Source of the DNA: JABCYV01 sp963696025
GTDB taxonomy: Bacteria > Acidobacteriota > Terriglobia > Terriglobales > Acidobacteriaceae
Direction: 5' to 3'
Length of the DNA: 64,000 bases
Assembly (NCBI GenBank): GCA_963696025.1
Contig: CAVOII010000007.1
Coordinates: 124,001-188,000, forward strand
The notes beneath the pieces were generated by a model. The model had not been told where the DNA came from. It saw only the letters and a program-made list of their open reading frames with translations, and did no database searches. Shown piece by piece: positions 35,948-44,475 of the stretch. Every line of letters starts with the position of its first letter. Positions within the stretch are counted from its first letter, which is position 1. A program made the translations under genes and the position numbers.

Positions 35948-36649
35948 ATGCGTAGACTTTACGGCAGCGCTGCGGCGACCTTCTTACTTGTTGTCATTGC
36001 TTTGTCTGCAGCATCGAGCGCGGCCGCGGACTCGGCGACTTCAGGGAAAATTGGAATGTCATCCGTGTGGCAAATGCCGCAGCAGTTCATCACCAATGCG
36101 CACGCTGCATGCGATAAGTCATCTGGATCGGGCATCGCTGAATGCTTCATCGACCAGATGGCGAAAGCCGGCGCTTCCGCCGATGCCGTAAGCTTCGCCC
36201 GCGAACTCACCAAGCAAAACCACGGCGACCTCGGCATCATGACGGGATTCCAAGCCGTCGGCCCCGTCGACATCGCATGGATTACCTATCCCTTACGCGC
36301 CAACACCAATCATGGTCTTCTGCTGGTCAACGGGCAGCCTCGGATGGTGAACGTCGAGGATCTGAAATTGCTGGACAGGAAAGCAATGGAACAAACGCCC
36401 CAGTTCGGGGACGTGAAGTATCGATTTCCGCAAGTCGATTTGTGGCCAGGTGATCGCGACGGGACGACTTGGCCTAACTCGCAGGCCGGTCCCAACGGCG
36501 GAAAACAGTTTGTGTTGGATTATCCGTTGATCAACGGATGCCACGCCTGCGCCCGCGCCGGAGCCGCCCTGTTTACCTGGAATTTCAACGCGCAGGGAAA
36601 ATTTCTAGGCACGACGTTCATTGGCATGACCCCGGCGCCGCTGCAGTAA
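35948..36649 (+). CDS. Hypothetical exported protein with CxxC
   Basis: From the ATG at 35948 (AAGG seven bases upstream) the product is 233 residues with a signal peptide (TFLLVVIALSAASSAAADS). Conserved-looking parts are FQAVGPVDIAWITYPLRANT and NGCHACARAGAALFTWNFNA, where the CxxC could form a disulfide or bind a cofactor. Starts at 35924 or 35927 would add eight or seven residues with a poorer signal. I do not recognise the family; periplasmic location is likely. Confidence 0.65.
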   Translation: MRRLYGSAAATFLLVVIALSAASSAAADSATSGKIGMSSVWQMPQQFITNAHAACDKSSGSGIAECFIDQMAKAGASADAVSFARELTKQNHGDLGIMTGFQAVGPVDIAWITYPLRANTNHGLLLVNGQPRMVNVEDLKLLDRKAMEQTPQFGDVKYRFPQVDLWPGDRDGTTWPNSQAGPNGGKQFVLDYPLINGCHACARAGAALFTWNFNAQGKFLGTTFIGMTPAPLQ

Positions 36650-36849
36650 GGGGCATAGTACGCTGCAAGTAGGTGGGCTACCCTTCGCGCGAGGTCCATT
36701 ACAACTGATGGTGCATCCCTCGCTCGGATAGTGCAAGCTTAGATTGACGCCCCGATGGTGGCTATCCGCCCGGTAAAGTGAAACGCGATAGGGCGCGGAA
36801 GCATCCTTCATGATCAAGCCAGCTCGACCATCCCCAACTCGACGATCCT

Positions 36850-37515
36850 ATGACCAGAAGGTCTCTACAGGTCTTAACCGGCGCGATGATCCTAACGGCA
36901 CTCTTACCTTGCATGTCGGCGGGGCAAGCGTTCCGCCCCGCGACGCAACTGAAGGGGACGGACGATGCCGAAATCTGGGTCGGGGGCGTCGCCGCCCAGC
37001 ACGATGGGACTACATCCTTTAATACCGACATCTGGATGGCCGGGGCACGCTTTGGGCGCATTCTGACCGCTCCGCGCGGGCCGGGATGGCTGCGCGGAAC
37101 TTTGCAGTGGAACTTTGACGTGATCCCGCTCTTCATCGTCTCCAACCTGCAGACTGCGTACGGAGCCGAATTTGACCCAATCGTGGGCCGGTGGAATTTC
37201 AATCACCGAGGCCAGACAGCTCCCTATGTGGAGTTGGCAGGAGGTTTCGTTTACACAAGCGCCAGGATTCCACCGGGACAGACTTCCCGCTTCAATGTTG
37301 TTCCCAAGATCGGGTTCGGCTGGCAGATCTTCACCCGTCCGCAGCGCTCAGTCGATGTCGGCTTGCATGCGTGGCATCTTTCCAATGCCTGGACCGCGTC
37401 ACGGAATCCATCGGCCAATGGTATCCAATTGACCATCGGATATCACTGGTTGAGGCTGAAAAACCAGCCGGCTGGATATTCTGATATTGGCCGGAGATCA
37501 CAGATGGGACGATGA
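36850..37515 (+). CDS. PagL-like acyloxyacyl hydrolase
   Basis: A 221-residue outer-membrane beta-barrel of the lipid A 3-O-deacylase (PagL) type, which removes an acyl chain from lipid A. A signal peptide (LQVLTGAMILTALLPCMSAG) precedes the barrel. The catalytic His-Ser pair fits HAWHLSNAWTASRNPSANG (about 180-198, H-x-S-N), followed by a closing strand IQLTIGYHWLRL. Presence of the enzyme implies an LPS-bearing outer membrane, in line with the lptD relic at 43 kb. Confidence 0.75.
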   Translation: MTRRSLQVLTGAMILTALLPCMSAGQAFRPATQLKGTDDAEIWVGGVAAQHDGTTSFNTDIWMAGARFGRILTAPRGPGWLRGTLQWNFDVIPLFIVSNLQTAYGAEFDPIVGRWNFNHRGQTAPYVELAGGFVYTSARIPPGQTSRFNVVPKIGFGWQIFTRPQRSVDVGLHAWHLSNAWTASRNPSANGIQLTIGYHWLRLKNQPAGYSDIGRRSQMGR

Positions 37516-37583
37516 AGCTATGGAAGTTGAGACCTCGCGAAACGTCCAAGCGAGAGGAAGCAGGAGTTCCAAGCTCAGATCGT

Positions 37584-40262
37584 CTACTTCAGGTGTTCCA
37601 CCAGAAATAAATCGGAGAGGTTGCGGGTGTATCCGAAGACGTAGTGTTCCTCGTCCGCGGCGACGCGGGGGCATGCCACCCCGATGACACCCGCGACGTC
37701 AGACGGAGCGACCGTTTTCCATGGTGTTCTGGCGCCAGTTTCGAGGTCCAGGCGCGAGACTGGACAAGATGTTTCGCCGCGTCGTCCGACCAGCAATGCA
37801 TTCCCACCCTTAGCCCATCGGAGCGCCGTCTCACCGGGTTGCGAACCGCGCACCGGTCGTGGGTCACCACCGTCCACCGAAAATAAAGCAATGCCATCGC
37901 TTGCGACGGTGGCGATTCGTTTACCGTCCGGTGAAATAACGTGGGCGTACGAACCCAAACCATAACCTTCGGGAGTAAGGGGACGAGGCTGACCTCCATC
38001 CAGACTCATAACATAGATCCGCGAGGCGTGACCGGCTTCGTGACCTTCAATGAGCAGCCGTTTGGAATCAGCAAAAAACTGGCCAGTAGAGGGAATCACG
38101 TTTCCCGTAGGAACTGCTCGCTGCTGCCCCACGCCGGTGGGAAGGAGTATGAAGTCCGGAGGGGACATATTTTGCCGCAAGACCAGAGCCCACTTGCCGT
38201 CGGGTGAAAACGCATTGGCCGAGCCTTGGCCGAGACGAACGGCTGAAGTGCCGGTTGTGTCCCGAGTAAACACGGCATATTCGCCACCGCCGGCCTCGCC
38301 TGCCTCGATGAACAGCATGAGTTTGCCATCTTCCGAAAGATCGATGGAGACCGTCCAGTCTTGCCAGCTCAAGTCGCGTTCCTTGCTTTCGCCTGGCGCC
38401 ATGCCGATAACCCCGGCGCGCAAGGCATCGCGCGAAATCAACGCCCGGCCACCAGCGCCGATGTCGTGCAGAGTGAGGGTTCCTGGAGCGCTCAGCAATT
38501 CCCGGCCCTTGCCCGAGAGAGTTACCGCTCGCAATGAACGGCTGAAGCCGGTGGCCGTGGCGGTGAACCAGATCTCGTCCCCTGACGGAGACCACGCGGC
38601 TCCGAACGCGCTAGCCCAGCGTTCCGTTAGATCAGACTTCTTGCCCTTCAGGTCAACCACACTGACGGTTCCCCCGTCATCTCCCAGGAGATTGTGATCA
38701 ATGAATGCGAGACGGTCCCCATTGGGAGAGACGCGCAGATGACTGATCCAGCCCGCGGTTTCATACAGCACTTTGCCAATTGGATATTCGACTCGACATT
38801 GGCCATTTACCACGTGGACCACGGCCAGAGCCTTTCCATCCGGCGCCCAATCAGCAGCTTCAACATTGTCCAACAGGTCGCGAGGAGCGTCCGCCCCGAT
38901 GGAAACCTGGGCCAGCGTCCCGCGATGAGTGAAGTGATTGGGGCTGACAAAAAAGCGACGCAACACGGCCATCTGTCCCGCCGCCGAAACCGCTAATACC
39001 TCGGTCTCCGGCAGGCTGAGATCTCGCGACTCCGTGGAGTTAGGAGAACTGATAAAAACTGCTTCTGGGTTGCCTTCCCAAGCGGCACTGTAAACGGCTG
39101 AACGCGGGTCGGGAGCAAATCTGGCCGCCACCAGCGCTCCTCGCCGGAAACTTAACTCGCGAAACGTAGGCACGGGCGGGATGGCGGAGTGCTCGCCGAT
39201 GAGAAACCCGCCGAGGCCGATTGCGGCCAGCGCCAGCATGACAGCCGCAGCAAGAAGTGGCCGGTTTGCGCGTTTCGTTTCAGCCGACGCGGCTGGGGTC
39301 GCGCTGTCAACCGGTGGCGTGGCAGCAGCTGCAGCCGCCACCGATCCCGAGGCCGAAGCCGCCAATCGTTGTCCTGGCGAAGAGGGATGCCAGTCGCGCT
39401 GCAGCCGCTTCAGGTCGGCTCTGATGTCGGCTGAACTCTGATAGCGGAGGTCGCGGTCCTTTTCCAGGGCCTTGTTGACGATGCGTTGCAGTTCCGGCGG
39501 AAGATCGGGATTCAGACGGATGGGTGCATCGGGAACCTTGTTCAGAATTGCGTTGAAAATTGCCGCCGACGTGCTTCCTTCAAAGGGCAGGCGGCCGGTG
39601 CACATCTCGTACAGCACAACTCCAAAAGAAAAGATGTCACTGCGTGCGTCCAGTTCTTCACCCAGGGCTTGCTCGGGGCTCATGTAAGCAACCGTGCCCA
39701 ACGCAGAACCTGGCGACGTCAGGTGTTCGACAGCGACGCCCACAGTGGCGGCAGCCGTGACGTCCGCGGGTTCCAAAGCTTTGCCCAGTTCGACTGCGAC
39801 CTTAGCCAAGCCAAAGTCCAGAATCTTGGCGTGGTTGCGATTGGTGACGAAGACATTTGCTGGTTTGATGTCGCGATGAACAATGCCTTTGGAGTGGGCC
39901 GCCTCGAGCGCATCGGCGATTTCTATCGCCAGAGTCAGCAGCAGGCCGAGTTCGAGCGGGCGGAAGGTGATGCGGTGCTTGAGAGTTGCACCTTCCAGAA
40001 ATTCCATGGCAATAAAAGACCGGCCTTCGTGACTGCCGATCTCGTAGATGGTGCAGATGTTGGTGTGATTCAGGGAAGAAGCCGCGCGTGCTTCTCGCCG
40101 GAAGCGTTCGAGCGCCTGCGAGTCTTGGGCCAGTTCGTCGGGAAGGAACTTCAACGCTACGAAACGTCCGAGCTGGGTGTCCTCGGCCTTGTAGACCACA
40201 CCCATGCCACCGCCGCCGAGCTTCTGCAGGATGCGGTAGTGCGAAATCGTTTCGCCGATCAT
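37584..40262 (-). CDS. Ser/Thr protein kinase with beta-propeller sensor
   Basis: An 892-residue receptor kinase. The kinase domain (1-270) is complete: glycine loop LGGGGMGVVYKAED, Lys38 in VALKFLP, HRDIKPANVF with Asp131, DFGLAK with Asp149, and the activation-loop end SPEQALGEE. A Pro/Ala-rich linker follows, then one membrane helix (about 335-357, AAAVMLALAAIGLGGFLIG). The rest (about 370-892) is a TolB/WD40-like propeller outside the membrane (repeats of the sort SPDGKRIATVASDGIALFSV). This fusion is typical of Acidobacteria. Substrates unknown. Confidence 0.92.
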   Translation of the reverse strand: MIGETISHYRILQKLGGGGMGVVYKAEDTQLGRFVALKFLPDELAQDSQALERFRREARAASSLNHTNICTIYEIGSHEGRSFIAMEFLEGATLKHRITFRPLELGLLLTLAIEIADALEAAHSKGIVHRDIKPANVFVTNRNHAKILDFGLAKVAVELGKALEPADVTAAATVGVAVEHLTSPGSALGTVAYMSPEQALGEELDARSDIFSFGVVLYEMCTGRLPFEGSTSAAIFNAILNKVPDAPIRLNPDLPPELQRIVNKALEKDRDLRYQSSADIRADLKRLQRDWHPSSPGQRLAASASGSVAAAAAATPPVDSATPAASAETKRANRPLLAAAVMLALAAIGLGGFLIGEHSAIPPVPTFRELSFRRGALVAARFAPDPRSAVYSAAWEGNPEAVFISSPNSTESRDLSLPETEVLAVSAAGQMAVLRRFFVSPNHFTHRGTLAQVSIGADAPRDLLDNVEAADWAPDGKALAVVHVVNGQCRVEYPIGKVLYETAGWISHLRVSPNGDRLAFIDHNLLGDDGGTVSVVDLKGKKSDLTERWASAFGAAWSPSGDEIWFTATATGFSRSLRAVTLSGKGRELLSAPGTLTLHDIGAGGRALISRDALRAGVIGMAPGESKERDLSWQDWTVSIDLSEDGKLMLFIEAGEAGGGEYAVFTRDTTGTSAVRLGQGSANAFSPDGKWALVLRQNMSPPDFILLPTGVGQQRAVPTGNVIPSTGQFFADSKRLLIEGHEAGHASRIYVMSLDGGQPRPLTPEGYGLGSYAHVISPDGKRIATVASDGIALFSVDGGDPRPVRGSQPGETALRWAKGGNALLVGRRGETSCPVSRLDLETGARTPWKTVAPSDVAGVIGVACPRVAADEEHYVFGYTRNLSDLFLVEHLK

Positions 40263-40424
40263 GCGAGTGGGCCTATGTTAGGCAGGATGCGAGGGCTAAG
40301 TCAACGATAGGTGGGGATAGATACACGGGTGGGAGAATCCTACCGGGCGGAGCAGCGCGACCATAGCAGCTGAAGGTGATGAAATGCAGCTGTCGGGTTT
40401 GTTGGTACCGCTTCAGACCCCAAC

Positions 40425-40525
40425 GCATGAAGCTAGGGTAGGACTGCGTCCCGCATCCCTGCGGTGACGGCTGAACAACCCCAGCCTTCGCAAAGAACGC
40501 GAAAGGCTGGGCCACCCGCCTCACT
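40425..40525. repeat. Hairpin repeat A, copy 1
   Basis: About 100 bases, shared with 42405-42502, including GCATGAAGCTAGGGTAGGAC, CGTCCCGCAT and the hairpin CCCAGCCTTCGC / GCGAAAGGCTGGG with a seven-base loop and one bulge. The two copies bracket the frameshifted membrane-protein gene at 40648-42323. The remainder of the gap 40263-40647 shows no gene. Confidence 0.75.
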
Positions 40526-40647
40526 GTCTGTAAGGTATAGTCGTCGTTTGTGATTCGAGAAGGTTGCGTTTGGCGACTTCTCGGTAGGACGGGGCGATAC
40601 AAAAGAACGTTCCCTTTATTTACCATTACGCTGTTTTTGGCAACGAT

Positions 40648-42323
40648 TTGTTCAACTCTCTCCTCGATTTCGGTCCCAGGCCATCCGGTCGGACTCTGGA
40701 CTTCCAACGGGAGTTGATTGCTACGTCTGCTATTGCGGTCGCTCTGTCCGTTGTTTTCGGCTTTGCCGTACGTCTCACCAGCCCTGCAGCTCGGCACAAC
40801 ACGGTTCAGACGATCTCTATCGTGTTCTTCGCGGTGACGCTAATCCGCCAGTTCAGGAGGCCAAGGTCATGGTCAGAACTGGCGAACGAACGGCTCGCGA
40901 GCGGGGACTCGACCAACCGAATTGCCTTAGCACTGGCGCTGGCCGCCGGAGCTCTCGCATATGCCTCAACCGTATCTTTTTACTTCGTCAGCGACGACTT
41001 CGAGCACATGGCCCAGGCGGCTCACCAGCCATTTATTGCCTACGTTTGTGGAGAACTGACTCAAGGGCAGGTCGATAGCCGGGGCTTCCATCTCTTTCCG
41101 CGCCCGCTTGGCTTCGCCAGTCTTTTCGTGGACTATCGACTATGGCATCTTTGGGCGCCCGGATACCACGTCACAAATCTGATGTTGCATCTACTTTCCA
41201 TAGCTGGCGTGTTCTTTTTCTGCAAGGCACTGGGCCTCAAGTCAGAAGCTTCCGCTACTGCCGCGCTGTTTTTCGCCATTCTGCCCGTCAATGTGGAAGC
41301 GGTAACCTGGATCGGCTGTCGCTTTGACCAGTTGGCAACCGCGTTCATGCTCTGGGCGCTGGTTTTCTATGTCCGGTTCCGGCAGGATGGCCGCGCACGC
41401 AACTATTTGGCTGGCATCTCCTGTTTTGTTCTCGCGGCGTTCTCGAAGGAGACTGCATACCTTGCTCCGTTGCTATGGATCGCGCTGGAGTTCGTGGTCT
41501 GGCAACGGCCTCGAATCAAACCACTCCTCGGCCTTCTTGGCGTTGCCGGACTGTGTTTCGTATACCGCCTGCACGTCCTCGGCGGCATCGGCGGGTATCG
41601 CATGGTGAATGGCGCTCCTGCAGCTCCGCTTTTCGGGACGCGATCGGTGGGCGCGGTGCTCATCCGCGTTCCCGCAGAGCTGCTGTTTGGCTACAACTGG
41701 CTGGCGCCGCGCCAGCTTTCCCTAGCTGTGCTTGCTTCGGCAACCTCCGCGCTGTTGTTTACCTTGACCCTTACTGCCAAGAGGATTGACCCTCCCAGGG
41801 CCAGACTCCTTTGGTTCAGCTGATCTGGATATTCGTCACCGGTTTACCTTCACATTTTCTTTTCTGGTATGCAGATTTCGGCCTGACCTGGTCGAGAAAT
41901 CTGTACGCTGGCGCGGCTGGCACTGCGCTTCTCGTCACCCTGCTGCTCGAGCAGAGCTTCGATCAGAAGTGGGTTCGTCGTGGCTGGACTTCGGCACTGG
42001 CTTGCCTCTTCGTACTGGCCCTACTTCACAACCTGGGCGCATGGCGTACGAACTCGAAGATGTCCCGCGATTTCCTGGCGGAGTTAAAGCGCCTCGAACC
42101 TGCACCACCACCCAACACGACGTTTTACGTCGAGAACATGCCTCTACATTCTCAGGGAGTTCCGTTTTTCGAAATCGGATTGAACCGGGCAGTGAGATTC
42201 AGCTACTCAAGAATTGACATCGATGCACAACGCACTAAGCAACTGCCCGCCGCCAAAGGCTCTGCCATCATCACCCTCAGGTGGAGAGATGACCCTAGAG
42301 CTCAACTTGAGCGGGCGCGCTAG
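40648..42323 (+). pseudogene. GT39-like polytopic membrane protein, frameshifted
   Basis: A multi-helix protein with a lumenal-loop start FYFVSDDFEHMAQAAHQPFI (acidic pair typical of GT-C glycosyltransferases) and at least nine hydrophobic segments. The first frame stops after ARLLWFS at 41823. The next frame continues without loss, LIWIFVTGLPSHFLFWYADF, and then a soluble C-terminus to 42323. A single missing base near 41815-41822 accounts for this. If repaired it would be about 558 residues. GT-C enzymes use lipid-linked sugars on the outer side of the membrane; this assignment is by layout, not by a firm motif. Confidence 0.6.
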
Positions 42324-42404
42324 ACTAGAAAAAGGACACTTCCCAGTTCCGGGGCCTCCCCCACAGGCCTAAAACGATCCGTGACCGACGCCGCTCCAGA
42401 ACCA

Positions 42405-42502
42405 AGGCATGAGGCTAGGGTATGAGTACGTCCCGCATACTTGCTGACGGAACAACCCAAGCTTTCGCAAAAAACGCGAAAGGCTGGGCCACCCGCCAGC
42501 CG
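42405..42502. repeat. Hairpin repeat A, copy 2
   Basis: Matches 40425-40525: GCATGAGGCTAGGGTATGAG, CGTCCCGCAT, and a hairpin CCCAAGCTTTCGC / GCGAAAGGCTGGG, followed in both copies by GGGCCACCCGCC. Probably a REP-type intergenic element. Confidence 0.75.
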
Positions 42503-42624
42503 AAAGCTTAATGGGATAAAGGATCGAACGGATTCTGCAGCGAGCGAAACTTTCGTAACCTTGCAAAACGATCACAAAGGCAGTAAATCCTAAGTTATCC
42601 AACCTTAAGTGAAAGGAAGAATTT

Positions 42625-42789
42625 ATGAGCAGTCTCCTCCCCCACCTCTGGCGCGATGACGCGGGGCAAGATATCGCGGAATACGCCGTCATGCTGGCCG
42701 TGATCCTGGTTCTGGTTGTAGGGACGATACGGCTGATCGGGACTAACGCCAATAACGTATTCTCGTCAGTCGGCAGCGCGATTCAGTGA
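42625..42789 (+). CDS. Flp-type IVb pilin
   Basis: A 54-residue pilin subunit, preceded by AAGGAAGA. The motif GQDIAEYAVMLAVILVLVVG is the Flp signature: a conserved Glu-Tyr early in a long hydrophobic helix, and a short leader (MSSLLPHLWRDDA) ahead of it. In characterised systems the prepilin peptidase cuts after Gly and the Tad machinery assembles the fibre. No tad or cpa genes lie in the window, so this is an orphan or a remote member of such a set. Confidence 0.88.
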   Translation: MSSLLPHLWRDDAGQDIAEYAVMLAVILVLVVGTIRLIGTNANNVFSSVGSAIQ

Positions 42790-42870
42790 GCGCTTGACGA
42801 GCGGCCGTCAGGTAAAGCTGCGAAAAGTTGAGTCGCCCACGCAACGCCAAAAAGATAAAGGCAACGAGTT

Positions 42871-42901
42871 CCCACTTCTCGCAAAAAGCGCGAGAAATGG
42901 G
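42871..42901. repeat. Hairpin repeat of type A, short form
   Basis: CCCACTTCTCGC at 42871-42882 and GCGAGAAATGGG at 42890-42901 pair with one mismatch around a seven-base loop. The design (CCCA-n-TCGC / GCGA-n-TGGG) parallels the two hairpins at 40.5 and 42.5 kb. It lies between the pilin gene and the lptD relic and could also end the pilin transcript, although no T-run follows. Confidence 0.6.
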
Positions 42902-42924
42902 CGGTTAATTCCAGTGCGGATCGG

Positions 42925-44162
42925 AGCTCGGTAATACGCCTTTTTACTGGAACTTCGAAACGGCAGCTGAGGGCCTCTCTCGCAGCGAGCCCGTCTTTCG
43001 CACCGCTAGTTTAGTGGGACGGTTCGACATCAATCCCAGCTTTTCTTTGCCCATACTCTTTCGAGGATGGTCTTTGCGCCCGGAGATCGCGGTGCGCGAC
43101 ACCCTGTACAGCCAGCAACTTGTGCCAGCCAATGGTCTGGCGGCGGCTTCCGGAAACCCATCAACTGCAGGGCCCTAGAAACCTCAGTTGAATTGCGATC
43201 GCCGGCCCTGGAGCGAGTCTTCGATCGCCGACTTTTCGGCCGCAAGCTGAAGCACATGATTGAGCCTCGGGTTGTCTACCGACGCGTCATCGGAGTGGAC
43301 AACTTTTCCAAAATCCTGCGCTTTGACGAGCGCGGCATTCTTACCAACACCAACGAAGTCGAATACACCGCTGTCACTCGCTTATTTGCCAAACGCAGTT
43401 CATCCGCTACCGCGGGCTGCAGCGCGGCCACGTCGCCCTCCTCGATCAAATTCGTCCACTGCAATTACCCTGGGATCCGTTCGACGAAGAACCTGACGCG
43501 CCACAGCCAAGAGCTGTCGGCTGTCCAGCCGTGCCTGGCGCTCGCGAACTCGTGAGCTGGGAGCTGGCGCAGAAGTATTTCATACTCACGACCTTCGGCG
43601 GGGCTCTGGTCAATGGAACTCGGAACGTCTTCACGACCATCGCAGACTTCACAGCCATTGCATTCCTGACCAGCCCGTGGGGTCTTTCCCCGCTCGTGTC
43701 TCGTCTTCGCATTGAAGTCTGGTACGACCGTCGATGCGGAATGGGACCTCGGCTACGATTTCAAAAATGGGCGAATCAACGCCAGCAATGGGCTAGTGAA
43801 TTTTCACATTGGCCGGATCAGTGTGGGTGGTGGCGATTCCTTCTTGTACATTCCCGCTGATATCCTGGCCTCTAGCAACACGGCCACCAGCTTTCACCAG
43901 TTCTGCACGCAGGTGAATTATGGTCACACCAACAAACCCGGATTCAGCGGCGCGGCCACTTTCGGCTTTGATGCCAACCAGGGACAGCTCCAATATTCTG
44001 CCGTGCAGGCCACCTATAATTGGGATTGTTGTGGCATCACTGTGCAATATCGGCTGGTTCGCGCTAAGCACGATCCGCGACGAAAGCCAATATTTCTTCA
44101 CCTCTAGCCTGGCGAACATCGGCTCGTTCGGAAACATCACACTGCCTGTGAGACTGTATTGA
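42925..44162 (+). pseudogene. lptD: LptD C-terminal relic
   Basis: The C-terminal part of the outer-membrane LPS-assembly barrel LptD, spread over several frames: FYWNFETAAEGLSRSEPVF, then FRGWSLRPEIAVRDTLYSQQ, then RVFDRRLFGRKLKHMIEP and LRFDERGILTNTNEVEYTAV, then LVSWELAQKYF and FTTIADFTAIAFLTS, then DAEWDLGYDFKNGRINASN and FGFDANQGQLQYSAVQATY, ending SLANIGSFGNITLPVRLY. At least four frameshifts separate these, and the N-terminal half is missing. LptD is essential where LPS is made, so an intact copy must lie elsewhere or this is a spare paralogue. Confidence 0.8.
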
Positions 44163-44475
44163 AGGTACGCTTCTGTCAGCTATCTCTCCCTCCTCCCGTG
44201 GGAGGGGCAAATAATGCATCGGAATTGGCGATGCGGGCAGTTCGCAGGAACCTTTTCAAGCGACTTTTTGCTCCAGGCACTCGGCCTGTGACGCGTCTAT
44301 TGAGCGGAGGAACCGCGAGAGAGTTATGGCGATCTTCGCAAATGTACTGTGTGCTCTCCCGTGCAGGGGATCTCTGTCTGATTTGTGTAAGCTTATCAGG
44401 TAACATGCGAGCAGCACGTCCCAGTCGCGCAGCGGACGATCGAACTATCAAATAGGAGAACGTTTTAGAACCAGA
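44163..44475. other. Intergenic stretch, no gene seen
   Basis: Nothing in this 313-base gap looks coding. It carries AGGAGAACG close to 44453-44461 and leads into the GT39-like gene at 44476. Confidence 0.5.
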
